NCBI GenBank assembly: GCA_002422265.1
Contig: DIUB01000028.1
Span: forward strand, 27,923 to 47,285
Length of the DNA stretch: 19,363 bases
Reading direction: 5' to 3'
Source of the DNA: Geobacter sp. UBA6169
GTDB lineage: Bacteria; Desulfobacterota; Desulfuromonadia; Geobacterales; Pseudopelobacteraceae
The notes under the pieces are model-generated. The model worked only from the letters and a program-made list of their open reading frames with translations. It had not been told where the DNA came from and did not search any database. The translations under genes and the position numbers were made by a program. This document shows, one piece after another, positions 1-7,984 of the stretch; positions within the stretch are counted from its first letter, which is position 1; every line of letters starts with the position of its first letter.

Positions 1-795
1 TACCGCAGCTCTGCCCCCAATCCCGGGCTGTTTGAATTTGGACTGGGCCTGACCCTGCCGTCGTACCGGGGTACCCTGGCCTTTGCCCGCTGCAGCCAGC
101 TGCTGATGACCCTGCCGGGATCCGAGGGGATTGATGCTTTTTTCGGCGAAGCGGTCTGCAATCACACCACTACCCAGAAGCTGACTCGACAGGCCGGTGC
201 GGTGGAGATGGCCCTTGAGCCGGCTTTGATGCCTGCCCGGGCGTATGAGACAGAACAGAGCGCCCAGGGCCGGGTGTCATGCCTGATGGCGTTCAAGGTT
301 GTGCAGGATCACCAACGTCAGCTCTGCATACCTGAGAGCTATCGTAAACAGATTACATTTCTGCTGGAGGGGTGCACCCTTGACCGGGAACTGATTACAA
401 GCGATATCAGCCTGCCATCGTCACCAGCCATACTTGAATCAGCACTGTTCCCCGAAGCCAGTGTGGCCCGCTGCAACATCACTGCTGGGGGCGATGACCT
501 TGCTGACCGGTTGCGAGCTCTGGAAAGCGATCTGCGTGACAAGCAGTATGCCCTGTTGCAGTGTTTTGTTCCGCTTGACAGATCCTGGGCCGGACCGGTG
601 GTGGATCTGATGCGTCAGGAACGGTTCTTTCTGGGAGGGTTTCTGCCGGTCTGGTTCGGAGGTGACGGCCTCTTGATGCAAAAACTTTTTGTTGATCCCG
701 GCTTTGAGGAGATGCAGCTGCATTCGGAACGGTCAGGTAGCATCCGTGAACTGGTGCAGGATGACTGGAAACGTACACAGCATGGTGGAGGTTAG
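1..795 (+). CDS. GNAT-like two-module protein, 5' end outside window (paralogue A)
   Basis: The frame is open from the first base, so the gene starts upstream; the first internal ATG (106) is not the true start. The 264 visible residues align by eye with the proteins at 5564, 8066 and 16729. Family signatures seen are GEAVCNHTTTQK at visible residues 49-60, an MP-x3-Y element after it, FFLGGFLPVWFGGDGLLMQK near the end, and a terminal LHSER...IREL...DW block. The usual PRWF is PVWF here. The N-terminal VYGD motif would lie outside the window. The fold resembles two GNAT acyltransferase modules, but the acetyl-CoA-binding R-x-x-G-x-G loop is degenerate here (SYRGTLAFAR), so catalysis is doubtful. 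The next gene starts 6 bases after the stop, implying one operon with the ATPase fusion and the aminotransferase. The substrate is unknown. Family membership is well supported; function is inference. Confidence 0.8.
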   Translation, partial: YRSSAPNPGLFEFGLGLTLPSYRGTLAFARCSQLLMTLPGSEGIDAFFGEAVCNHTTTQKLTRQAGAVEMALEPALMPARAYETEQSAQGRVSCLMAFKVVQDHQRQLCIPESYRKQITFLLEGCTLDRELITSDISLPSSPAILESALFPEASVARCNITAGGDDLADRLRALESDLRDKQYALLQCFVPLDRSWAGPVVDLMRQERFFLGGFLPVWFGGDGLLMQKLFVDPGFEEMQLHSERSGSIRELVQDDWKRTQHGGG

Positions 796-801
796 GACAG
801 C

Positions 802-2079
802 ATGGAACTGAAGCTTGAACTTGATCCTGCCCGGATGCCGGTAGCCGTGGCCTTTGTAGAAAGTGCGGCCCGAACTGCAGGGTTTGAAGAACGGGAGTAT
901 GCCCTGCTGACGCTGTCGGTTGAAGAGCTGTTTCTTGCGCTCTGCAATGCCATGCCGGGCTGCGAAGTCGGACTCAAGTTCCGCGATCTGCGCTATGCTG
1001 CCGAGGTCTGTTTCCATTTTCCCCAGCCTCCGCCTGACCTGCGGATCTTCAACATCACCACCCGTCCTGACCATGAGACTGACGAAGGCCTTGCCAGGAT
1101 GGGGCTCTTTCTGGCCTCCCGCGCCTGCGACCAGTTCAGCGTACAGCAGATACCGCAGGGTGGCTGGGAGATCCTGTTGCGCAAGGAGCGCAGGTATCCG
1201 GCAGCAGGTCAGCCGTTTACCCCGCCAACACAGCTGAAGCCCTGGAGCATCTCTGACACACCTTCCCCTGATGCGGTCAAACAACTATCAGGCCTGATTG
1301 CAGCACAGTATGCCGCAACCCAGTTTCCCGAAGAGTTTACTCCGGAGGGGCGACTGCTGGACAAGCTGGCCAGCAGTGACTACGGCGTACTTCTGGCGCA
1401 GACCGACCAGGGAGAACTGTCCGGCGGCCTGATCTGGCGCACCGCTGAACGCAGGATTGTTGAGTGTTTTGGCCCCTATCTGAACAATCCTGCCGATTCC
1501 GGGCTGCTGGTGGATCAACTCTGTGAACGTCTCTGCCTGCAGTTTGGCCGCAGCAGGTTTCTCGGGATGGTACTGTATGCCCCCCAGGCCTTGCCGCCCA
1601 GTGCCGGTTTTGAACCTTCCGGCGCTCTTGAGACCCCCAACGGCACGGTCTGGACCGGCTACCGGATGCTGGATGAGGAGTTTGGTGCTGTGGCCTGGCT
1701 GCCACAGGAACTGCTACCGTTCTATACGCGATGGAGCAGCAGCATGGCCCTGTCACGGGATATACGGGAATATCATGACAGCGGTGAAACCGGTGATGGA
1801 CTGACCCTGTTCGGGTCCCGGCTGAACCGGGCTGCCGGCATGGCACAGCTGACTCCGCTGCTGGTGGGACGTGATGCTGGTCAGGTGCTGGCCGAACATC
1901 TTGATCTGCTGGACAACGAAGGCTACACAACGGTCTGCTGTACGCTGGATACCGGGCACCCCTTCCAATCCCTGCTTGGTCAGCATCTGCTGGCCAGTGG
2001 CTTTATCCCGCGCATTCTGGTCCCCTGGGGGGGCAAGGGTGATCTGCTGCAGCTGTACCGCCAGAGAGTCCAGCAATGA
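802..2079 (+). CDS. RsbW-type ATPase domain fused to a divergent GNAT-like module
   Basis: The protein has 425 residues. Residues 1-130 resemble the HATPase_c_2 domain of anti-sigma serine kinases (RsbW/SpoIIAB): an N-box-like SVEELFLALCNAM (39-51) and a late EGLARMGLFLASRACDQFSV (95-114), matching the position of the usual GxGL-F-L-x4-D segment. The canonical D-x-G-x-G box is not evident, so kinase activity is uncertain. Residues 150-425 look like a divergent copy of the neighbouring GNAT-like family: a DQGELSGGLIWR strand, and a C-terminal GFIPRILVPWGGKGDLLQ that matches the family's GFF-GG-PRWF-DDG-LMQ block. The start has AGGA four bases upstream and GGAGG ten bases upstream. The stop overlaps the next gene's start (ATGA). 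In known systems such ATPase domains bind STAS antagonists; a STAS gene lies at 5177-5515. I infer that the fusion links partner switching to acyl transfer. Confidence 0.75.
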   Translation: MELKLELDPARMPVAVAFVESAARTAGFEEREYALLTLSVEELFLALCNAMPGCEVGLKFRDLRYAAEVCFHFPQPPPDLRIFNITTRPDHETDEGLARMGLFLASRACDQFSVQQIPQGGWEILLRKERRYPAAGQPFTPPTQLKPWSISDTPSPDAVKQLSGLIAAQYAATQFPEEFTPEGRLLDKLASSDYGVLLAQTDQGELSGGLIWRTAERRIVECFGPYLNNPADSGLLVDQLCERLCLQFGRSRFLGMVLYAPQALPPSAGFEPSGALETPNGTVWTGYRMLDEEFGAVAWLPQELLPFYTRWSSSMALSRDIREYHDSGETGDGLTLFGSRLNRAAGMAQLTPLLVGRDAGQVLAEHLDLLDNEGYTTVCCTLDTGHPFQSLLGQHLLASGFIPRILVPWGGKGDLLQLYRQRVQQ

Positions 2080-3233
2080 ATCTGCCGCCACTTGACCTTC
2101 TGGTACCGCAGCATGTGCGGCAGTTTGAGGCATACGTCCCCTCACCGCCGGATAGCGAACTGCGCAAGATGTTTGGCGTAGAACGTCTGGTGCGGATGAA
2201 CAACAATGAAAACCCGTTTGGACCACCCCCGGCGGCAGCAGCTTTTTTAAAATCCTTTGATCCTGCATCGGTAGCCCGTTATCCCAGCGGTGACTGCCAG
2301 CCGTTGCGAATCAGGCTTTCTGATTACCTGGGGATCAAGGTATCACAGCTCCTGTTCGGCAACGGCGCCAACGAGGTGATCAGCTTTGTGATCAAGGCCT
2401 TCTGCCAGCAGGGAGACAACATCGTTACCGCTGACCGTACCTTTGCAGTCTATGAATGGATTGCACGCTTTTCCGGCGTCGGCGTAAAACTGGCGCCGCT
2501 TGATGATTTCGGATTTGATGATGAGGGACTGTTGGGGCTGGTAGATAGTCGCACCAAACTGGTCTTTATCTGCAATCCCAATAACCCCACCGGCAGCTGG
2601 TGGAATCGTGAGCGGCTGACCCGCTTCCTGGACCGGTTGGGACCAAACCATATTGTGGTGCTGGATGAGGCCTATTTCGAGTTCATGGATCAGCCTGACT
2701 ACCCTGACGGCATCTCGCTGCTGCCGCAGTACCCGAACCTGATTATCTTTCGCACCTTCTCAAAGATGTTTGGCCTGGCAGGCCTCAGGATAGGCTATCT
2801 GGCCGGGTCAGAAGCGGTGGTGGATATTGTCCGCAAGACCGCCATCGTATATTCGGTCAACAGCATTGCCCAGGAAGCAGCGCTGGCTGCGCTTGATGAT
2901 CTGGAGTTTATCAGGGCTACCCGCGCCATGGTACAAGAAGGACAGCAGATGCTGGCAGAACAGTGTGCTGCCCTGAAACTGCCGATCTTGTCCAGTGACT
3001 GCAACTTTGCCATGATCAAACTGCCGTTCAGCGACACACTGGCCTACCGCCTGCTGATGCAGCAGGGGTTCATGATCCGTACCATGACCGGGTTCCGCTT
3101 CCCCGGCTGGATCCGGGTCAGCATGGTCAAGCGCGATGAGATGCGTCTGTTCTGCGATGCCCTGGCACGGCTCGTCCACTCCCGCACCGACCAGAGTATG
3201 CTGGCAAAGACCTACGGGGTGAGCGCTTCCTGA
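2076..3233 (+). CDS. HisC-like PLP-dependent aminotransferase (class I/II fold)
   Basis: At 385 residues this is close to histidinol-phosphate aminotransferase and threonine-phosphate decarboxylase (CobD) length. Seen in order: NNNENPFGPP (42-51), RYPSGD (68-73), LFGNGANEVI (93-102) for the PLP phosphate, CNPNNPTG (166-173), DEAYFEF (197-203), and SKMFGLAGLRIGY (229-241), in which Lys230 should form the Schiff base. A C-terminal WIRVSM contains the Arg expected to bind the substrate carboxylate. It starts in an ATGA overlap with the ATPase fusion, so translation is probably coupled. No histidine or cobalamin genes are nearby, so the role is more likely amination or decarboxylation of a pathway intermediate here than histidine synthesis. 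The family call is firm; the substrate is unknown. Confidence 0.88.
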   Translation: MNLPPLDLLVPQHVRQFEAYVPSPPDSELRKMFGVERLVRMNNNENPFGPPPAAAAFLKSFDPASVARYPSGDCQPLRIRLSDYLGIKVSQLLFGNGANEVISFVIKAFCQQGDNIVTADRTFAVYEWIARFSGVGVKLAPLDDFGFDDEGLLGLVDSRTKLVFICNPNNPTGSWWNRERLTRFLDRLGPNHIVVLDEAYFEFMDQPDYPDGISLLPQYPNLIIFRTFSKMFGLAGLRIGYLAGSEAVVDIVRKTAIVYSVNSIAQEAALAALDDLEFIRATRAMVQEGQQMLAEQCAALKLPILSSDCNFAMIKLPFSDTLAYRLLMQQGFMIRTMTGFRFPGWIRVSMVKRDEMRLFCDALARLVHSRTDQSMLAKTYGVSAS

Positions 3234-3237
3234 CCGC

Positions 3238-4113
3238 TTACGGCTGTTTCCTGGCCTGTCCGTCGTACCGGTAGACCCCCTGCCCGCTCTTTCTCCCCAG
3301 GCGCCCCTGATCAACGTACTCTTTCAGCAGGGAGGAAGGGGCATACTTATGGCTGTCAAGTCCTGCCGCCATGGTCTCCATGGCGGCAAGGCAGACATCC
3401 AGCCCGATCAGATCGGCCAGAGCCAGCGGCCCCATCGGGAAATTGGCGCCCAGCTTCATGGCGGTATCTATCTCCTCTGCAGTGGCCACTCCCTCTTCAA
3501 GCATCTCGAAGGCCTCATTGACCAGGGTGCAGAGCAGACGGCTGGTAATGAAACCGGGGCGGTCCTTGCTGACCACAAAGGTCTTGCCCAACGCTGCGGT
3601 CATCTCTTTGGCAAAAGCGATGGTTTCAGCCGAGGTTTCATCCCCGGCCACCAGTTCAACCAGCTCCATCAACGGCACCGGATTCATGAAATGCATGCCG
3701 ACAAACCGGTCAGGCCTGCCTGAGGCAGCGCCAAGGGTTGTTACCGAGAGACTGGTGGTGGTGGTGGCAAGGATGGCCTGGTCCGTCAGCACTGTTTCCA
3801 GTTGCTTCAGCAGCTCTGTCTTTACCGCCAGCTGCTCGGCAACCGCTTCCACCACCAGACCGCAACCGGTAAGTGACGCAAGATCACGGCAGGGGATGAT
3901 ACGGGCAAGTACCACTGACGGTTCTTCTGCAACCAGCCCTTTTCCGTGCAGTTTTTCCAGACTGGCCCTGATGGTTGAAAACATCTCCTCAACCGCTTCG
4001 GAACGCCGGGTATGGATCATAACCGTGAAGCCTGCTGTGGCTGCTGCCTGCGCAATACCTCCACCCATAATCCCGGCGCCGATTACGCCGACCACTGTTA
4101 TTGCCTTGTCCAT
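3238..4113 (-). CDS. hbd: 3-hydroxyacyl-CoA (3-hydroxybutyryl-CoA) dehydrogenase
   Basis: This NAD(P)-dependent enzyme interconverts 3-hydroxyacyl-CoA and 3-oxoacyl-CoA. The start at 4113 is chosen because GGAGG lies just upstream and the Rossmann motif VVGVIGAGIMGGGIAQ then begins at residue 7; a longer reading to 4146 has no support. The protein has 291 residues, normal for the single-unit family. The catalytic block HFMNPVPLMELVELV starts at His141, with Glu153 as its partner. Two active-site positions differ from the family pattern: the usual Ser in the TSSL segment is Thr120, and GF-x-x-N-R is GFITSR, with Ser191 in place of the near-invariant Asn. The C-terminal domain ends with GRKSGQGVYRY, as expected. 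It is transcribed divergently from the KAS III gene and convergently with the aminotransferase. Family confidence is high; activity should be tested given the substitutions. Confidence 0.92.
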   Translation of the reverse strand: MDKAITVVGVIGAGIMGGGIAQAAATAGFTVMIHTRRSEAVEEMFSTIRASLEKLHGKGLVAEEPSVVLARIIPCRDLASLTGCGLVVEAVAEQLAVKTELLKQLETVLTDQAILATTTTSLSVTTLGAASGRPDRFVGMHFMNPVPLMELVELVAGDETSAETIAFAKEMTAALGKTFVVSKDRPGFITSRLLCTLVNEAFEMLEEGVATAEEIDTAMKLGANFPMGPLALADLIGLDVCLAAMETMAAGLDSHKYAPSSLLKEYVDQGRLGRKSGQGVYRYDGQARKQP

Positions 4114-4131
4114 TTTCGTGCCTCCGGTAGC

Positions 4132-4159
4132 TTGCAATTTCAACATGCTGCTGTATGCT
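4132..4159 (+). promoter_or_regulatory. Possible sigma-70-type promoter for the KAS III gene
   Basis: In the 88-base gap between divergent genes, TTGCAA (4132-4137) and TATGCT (4154-4159) are spaced by 16 bases, about 43 bases before the ATG at 4202. The match is moderate and judged by eye only. Confidence 0.3.
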
Positions 4160-4201
4160 CAATCTGTTCTTCATTATCGGGAAACCATGTCAGGAGCAAC
4201 C

Positions 4202-5155
4202 ATGGACTACTCACTGAAAAACATCCGTATCGCCGGTACCGGCTCTGCTGTACCGGACAAGATCGTCACCAATCAGGACATCATCGACAGCGGTGTTGAT
4301 ACCGACGACACCTGGATCAGGGAGACGCTGGGGATCAGGGAGCGACGGGTTGCCGTCAATGAGTCGGCCTCTGATCTGGCAGCCCGCGCCGGGCTTGCTG
4401 CCCTTGAAAATGCAGGGATTGACAAGGAAGAGGTCAGCCTGATCGTACTGGCCACCTACACCCCTGACCGCAAGGCCCCTTCCACCGCCTGTCTTGCCAA
4501 GCACAAGATGGGGATCAGCAACCTCTGCCCGGCCTTTGATATCGTGGCGATCTGCTCCGGTTTCATGTACAGCCTGGCCATTGCCGCCAACATGATCCGC
4601 TCCGGCGCCCACAAGAACGCCCTGGTAATTGCATCCGATGTCACGTCATCCCTGATTGACTGGAAGCGTCGCGACTGTGTCTTCTTCGGAGACGGAGCCG
4701 GGGCAGTGCTGCTGACCGCCAGTGATTACGAAAACAGCCTCTTTGAGGCACGGATCTTCTCGGACACCAACTTTACCGACGGCTTCACGGTCTACGAAGG
4801 AGACAACTCCTTTACCATGGACGGCGGCTCGGTCTACGAGGCTGCCACCTCAGTACTGCCCGGCTCGATTGTTTCGGTGCTGATGCGCTGCGGACTGTCT
4901 GAGGAGGACATTACCTGGGTCGTACCCCATCAGCCGGCCATCAGGGCCTTGAAAAAGATGGCCGAGCGGCTTGGCATCCCGTTTGAAAAGGTCTGCCACA
5001 ATATGGAGCGCTACGCCAACACCTGCGGCGCCACGATTCCGCTGCTGCTTGACGAGTTGAACCGCGAAGGCAAACTGAAGAAAGACGACCTGATCGCCTT
5101 TGCCGGGGTTGGAGCCGGGTGGACCTTCGGGGCGGCACTGTACCGCTGGCACTGA
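4202..5155 (+). CDS. fabH: 3-oxoacyl-ACP synthase III (KAS III) family protein
   Basis: The protein has 317 residues, the standard length. The start at 4202 follows AGGAG by five bases; an in-frame ATG at 4187 lacks such a site. The long open frame that continues upstream over the dehydrogenase gene is antisense. The catalytic triad is visible: Cys118 in AICSGFMYSL, His243 in VPHQPAIRAL and Asn273 in NTCGATIP. The Asn motif is usually NTSAASIP. LIDWKRRDCVFFGDGAGAVL (151-170) is the conserved core strand and the glycine-rich GAGWTFGAALYRW closes the protein. KAS III enzymes condense acyl-CoA starters with malonyl-ACP, or transfer acyl groups in secondary pathways. Being paired divergently with a hydroxyacyl-CoA dehydrogenase, and present alongside a second KAS III at 18039, suggests a specialised rather than housekeeping role. 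Confidence 0.93.
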   Translation: MDYSLKNIRIAGTGSAVPDKIVTNQDIIDSGVDTDDTWIRETLGIRERRVAVNESASDLAARAGLAALENAGIDKEEVSLIVLATYTPDRKAPSTACLAKHKMGISNLCPAFDIVAICSGFMYSLAIAANMIRSGAHKNALVIASDVTSSLIDWKRRDCVFFGDGAGAVLLTASDYENSLFEARIFSDTNFTDGFTVYEGDNSFTMDGGSVYEAATSVLPGSIVSVLMRCGLSEEDITWVVPHQPAIRALKKMAERLGIPFEKVCHNMERYANTCGATIPLLLDELNREGKLKKDDLIAFAGVGAGWTFGAALYRWH

Positions 5156-5176
5156 TGACTGCTTCATTCCCTAGGG

Positions 5177-5515
5177 TCAGCCGGACAAGGCCTCCAGAGC
5201 CGCATCCCTGGAGTCATACAGATTCATGAAGGTTAAAAATCCGGCCATTTTGAACAGATCCTGCACCGCCTGAATCACATTGCACAGGGCCACCCGGCCG
5301 CCTTTTTCTTCAGCACGCTTGTGCAGTTTCAGGATGCTGCGCAGACCGGCGCTGGTGATATACGGCACCTCCTGCATATTCAGCAGGTACCCCGTGGTTT
5401 CCGGCGTGTCATGTTCATCAAGCCAGACGTCAAATAACGGTGCAGCAACAGAGTCAAACCGCCCTGACAGGATTATTTCGCAGACTCCATCGTGATAGTT
5501 GATTGCATGTTCCAT
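5177..5515 (-). CDS. STAS-domain anti-sigma-factor antagonist-like protein
   Basis: The protein has 112 residues and is a single STAS domain. The phospho-acceptor region PYITSAGLRSILKLHKRA (51-68) carries Ser55 at the position phosphorylated by RsbW-type kinases in RsbV/SpoIIAA. GRVALCNV and the VQDLFKMAGF segment that follow also match the family. AAAGGAG lies nine bases before the ATG. It is last in a minus-strand operon after the acyl-CoA dehydrogenase and a GNAT-like gene, and ends 22 bases from the convergent KAS III gene. The only RsbW-like domain seen here is fused to a GNAT-like module (802-2079), making that protein a candidate partner. No PP2C phosphatase or sigma factor gene is in the window. 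Family call firm; partner inferred. Confidence 0.9.
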   Translation of the reverse strand: MEHAINYHDGVCEIILSGRFDSVAAPLFDVWLDEHDTPETTGYLLNMQEVPYITSAGLRSILKLHKRAEEKGGRVALCNVIQAVQDLFKMAGFLTFMNLYDSRDAALEALSG

Positions 5516-5563
5516 GCTTCATCACTCCTTTAGGTAATGGTCAGCTCAAAACAGGTTACTGAT

Positions 5564-6607
5564 TCATCGATTTTGGTTTATGCAGGCTACACGCTCCCAA
5601 TCAGAACGAATAACCTCAAGCAGACGATTCGCACGCTCTGATGCCGGCACGATACCGTCGAAATCAGGCGGACAGAGCAGCTTCTGCATCAGCAGACCGT
5701 CGTTGTCGAACCAGCGCGGCAGGACTCCGCCAAAGAAATAGCCGGCAGCACGGAGCGTCTCTACTGCAGCATCGATCCATGGCTCTGACAGATTCAGCCA
5801 GACCTGAAAAACTACCACCTTTCTGGTTGCAGCCTCCTCTTCATGGGCAGCAATGCAAAGCCCCAGATCATCACCCGCTTCGTGAACAGCGATGCGGGCC
5901 ACCTGCGCAAAATCAAAGATCGACATTTCAGCTTTGGTTGCCTTTCCCGCTGACACCCCCCTGACAGCAGACGCCAGTTCACGGGTATCAGTAAGCCCGG
6001 AGTAGATCTCACGCAGTTCAGGATCATATGCGGCCGGCAGGTATACCAGTTGCGGTCTGGGCTTGCGGCAGTGAAAGCTGCAAATGGTTGCCACCCGTCC
6101 CGCAGCACTCTGTTCTTTCCGGTAGGCCTCTGATGGCATTAAAGCCACCTCGATGGCGGTTTCGCAGTATCCGCAACGCAGCACTGCCTTCTGCATATGG
6201 GTATGGTTGCAGACCGACTCGCCAAAGACCTCTTCAATATGTGGCGTCCGTGGAAGAAAATCATCATGCAAAAAAACGGCAAGCCTGCTGAAAACACCGG
6301 CAGAACGGTACTCTTTGAGCACCAGCCCTACTCCCCACTCATAAAGTGCCTGATACGGAGCGGAACGGTAGAGATGCTGGGCGCCAATAATCTCACCGGT
6401 TGACAGACGTGCCACCAGACTGTAATAGCTTCCGTCGGCATTGGCGCTGATAATCGCCTGGGGATCGTAAAACAGTCGGATCGGATAGCCATCGCCATAG
6501 ACTGACTGAAAAAGCCTGGTCAACCCTTCGGCGTCCTCCGGTCGAAAATCATCCACACAAAAATCAATTTCAGGCGGTAACGGCTCCTGATTTTCTTCTA
6601 CATGCAT
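5564..6607 (-). CDS. GNAT-like two-module protein (paralogue B)
   Basis: The protein has 347 residues. The ATG at 6607 is preferred over the GTG at 6616 because AAGGGG lies eight bases before it. Family signatures: VYGDGYPIR (36-44), GESVCNHTHMQK (129-140), MPSEAY (157-162), and FFGGVLPRWFDNDGLLMQKL (291-310), then SER...EVIRSDW. The N-terminal half reads as a GNAT fold (LVARLSTGEIIGAQHLY, then GLVLKEYRSAGVFSRLA), but the acetyl-CoA loop is R-S-A-G-V-F rather than R-x-x-G-x-G. The C-terminal half looks like a second degenerate GNAT unit. It starts 24 bases after the acyl-CoA dehydrogenase stop, so it is almost surely co-transcribed. A plausible role is moving an acyl group from CoA or ACP, but no substrate can be read from the sequence. 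Confidence 0.85.
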   Translation of the reverse strand: MHVEENQEPLPPEIDFCVDDFRPEDAEGLTRLFQSVYGDGYPIRLFYDPQAIISANADGSYYSLVARLSTGEIIGAQHLYRSAPYQALYEWGVGLVLKEYRSAGVFSRLAVFLHDDFLPRTPHIEEVFGESVCNHTHMQKAVLRCGYCETAIEVALMPSEAYRKEQSAAGRVATICSFHCRKPRPQLVYLPAAYDPELREIYSGLTDTRELASAVRGVSAGKATKAEMSIFDFAQVARIAVHEAGDDLGLCIAAHEEEAATRKVVVFQVWLNLSEPWIDAAVETLRAAGYFFGGVLPRWFDNDGLLMQKLLCPPDFDGIVPASERANRLLEVIRSDWERVACINQNR

Positions 6608-6631
6608 TGCGGCCACCCCTTCTTCCGGACA

Positions 6632-7780
6632 TCACTTGAGCAGAGCCCCGGAAACAACCAACCTTTGGATTTCGTTGGTGCCTTCATAGATTTGTGTGAA
6701 TTTGGCGTCCCTGAACATCCGTTCCACCGGGTGGTCACGCAGCAGCCCCTGACCGCCAAGAATCTGAATCGCCTCGGTGGTAACCGCCACAGCTGTATCC
6801 GAGGAGAACATCTTGGCCATTGCAGCCGCCGTTGAGTAGTGCTGTCCGCTATCCTTAAGCCAGGCAGCATGCAGGGTCATCAAGCGGGCAGCTTCGATAT
6901 TCGTTGCCATGGACGCCAGCTTGAAGGCAATCGCCTGTTGCTGGCAGATCGGCTTGCCAAACTGAACCCGCTCCTTTGCATAGGCAAGAGAGTACTGATA
7001 TGCGCCCAGGGCTATTCCAACGCTCTGCGCGGCAATCCCTATCCGGCCGCCGTCCAGAGTAGACATGGCGATCTTGAACCCTTCACCTTCCCTGCCAAGC
7101 AGGTTCTGCTTCGGGATGCGGCAGTTTTCAAAGAGCAGATTACGTTGAACCGTTGCACGCATCCCCAATTTTTCCTCCTGCTTGGTAAAGGTAAGACCGG
7201 GTGTGTCCTTTTCCACCAGAAAGGCGCTGATCCCCTTGTACCCCTTGCTCTTGTCGGTCATGGCAAAAACTATGTAGATATCCGCGTAGCCGGCATTGGT
7301 ACAGAAACATTTTTCACCATTCAGGATAAAGCTGTCTCCATCCGCCACAGCAGTGGTCTGCTGTGCAGCAGCATCGCTGCCTGCACCCGGCTCAGTCAGA
7401 GAGATGGCCCCCAGCCGTTTTCCCTGAAACATCGGCACGCAATAGCGCTGCCGCTGTTCTTCTGTTCCGTAGGTAAATATCGGCCACCCCGCAAGAGAAA
7501 CCGCCACCGAATAGGTCAGGCCGGTTGAGGCGCAGACCTTGTTCAGCTCGATCAGCGCCAGTACGTAGGATACAAAGTCAGCGCCTCCACCCCCGTACGC
7601 CGCAGGATACGTAAGCCCCATCAAACCCAGTGGCGCAAATTTCTCCTTGAAAAGAGTATAGATCGGATCAAAACTTTCTTCCTTGTCCCACGCAGCTGCA
7701 TGTGGAGCCACCTCTTGTTCGGCCAGTTTCCTGAAGATCTGCTGTATGTGTAATTGCTGGTCGGAAAGTGAAAAATCCAT
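6632..7780 (-). CDS. Acyl-CoA dehydrogenase (short-chain/butyryl-CoA type)
   Basis: This FAD enzyme introduces (or, with a suitable partner, removes) the alpha-beta double bond of an acyl-CoA. The 382-residue length is typical. Motifs: AISLTEPGAGSDA (125-137), the RIGIAAQSVGIALGA helix (246-260), RVQFGKPI (271-278), and QILGGQGLLRDHPVERMFRD (339-358) for FAD. The catalytic base is Glu366 in IYEGTNEIQR, the position used by short/medium-chain enzymes. AAAGGAG sits seven bases before the ATG. It is first in the operon with GNAT-like paralogue B and the STAS gene. No electron-transfer flavoprotein genes are in the window. The 184-bp repeat begins only 20 bases upstream of the start codon, so the promoter must lie inside or beyond that element. 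Confidence 0.95.
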   Translation of the reverse strand: MDFSLSDQQLHIQQIFRKLAEQEVAPHAAAWDKEESFDPIYTLFKEKFAPLGLMGLTYPAAYGGGGADFVSYVLALIELNKVCASTGLTYSVAVSLAGWPIFTYGTEEQRQRYCVPMFQGKRLGAISLTEPGAGSDAAAQQTTAVADGDSFILNGEKCFCTNAGYADIYIVFAMTDKSKGYKGISAFLVEKDTPGLTFTKQEEKLGMRATVQRNLLFENCRIPKQNLLGREGEGFKIAMSTLDGGRIGIAAQSVGIALGAYQYSLAYAKERVQFGKPICQQQAIAFKLASMATNIEAARLMTLHAAWLKDSGQHYSTAAAMAKMFSSDTAVAVTTEAIQILGGQGLLRDHPVERMFRDAKFTQIYEGTNEIQRLVVSGALLK

Positions 7781-7800
7781 ATCGGCGCTCCTTTACTTTT

Positions 7801-7984
7801 TTCAACCCAGATTTTCCATTGGGGCACGAGATGCTGCCGAGATGGTTTTCGAGCAGATTTTCGTCCGTTTGACAAGGTAATAGCCGTAGCTATTGGCGAG
7901 GAAGACGGGCGAGAATATGCCGGAAAACATCCGGCAGGGCTCGTGCAGGCGTTCCGCGTCGCCCAATGGAATATATGGGTTCAA
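7801..7984. mobile_element. 184-bp palindromic MITE-like element with TTCAA flanks
   Basis: The ends are imperfect inverted repeats: CCCAGATTTTCCATTGGGG on the left against CCCATATATTCCATTGGGC on the complement of the right (19 of 23 bases match when four more are included). A TTCAA direct repeat lies outside each end (7801-7805 and 7980-7984), as a 5-bp target duplication would. Inside, the arms remain recognisably complementary towards the centre, where AATAGC-CGTA-GCTATT lies (7879-7894). For example CTGCTCGAAAACCATCTCGG on the left arm's complement parallels ATGCCGGAAAACATCCGG on the right. No transposase is encoded; the 60-codon frame on the minus strand looks incidental. It fills most of the 285-base gap between divergent genes. 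It could instead be a REP/BIME-like or structured-RNA repeat; genome copies would decide. Confidence 0.65.

Noticed and set aside
2076..3233. Annotating the aminotransferase as housekeeping hisC.
   Set aside because: No other histidine gene is nearby and the HisC-like family includes many side activities, so only the family is claimed.
3371..4201. Long plus-strand open frame fused in front of the KAS III gene, overlapping the dehydrogenase gene.
   Set aside because: It is the antisense of a well-supported hydroxyacyl-CoA dehydrogenase, is rich in Ser/Thr/Arg without domain features, and the KAS III has its own ribosome site at 4202.
5156..5176. Possible shared terminator between the convergent KAS III and STAS genes.
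   Set aside because: The 21-base gap has no stable stem or T run.
7802..7984. Small minus-strand frame of 60 codons within the MITE-like element.
   Set aside because: It is wholly explained by the palindromic repeat, has no ribosome site and no recognisable features.
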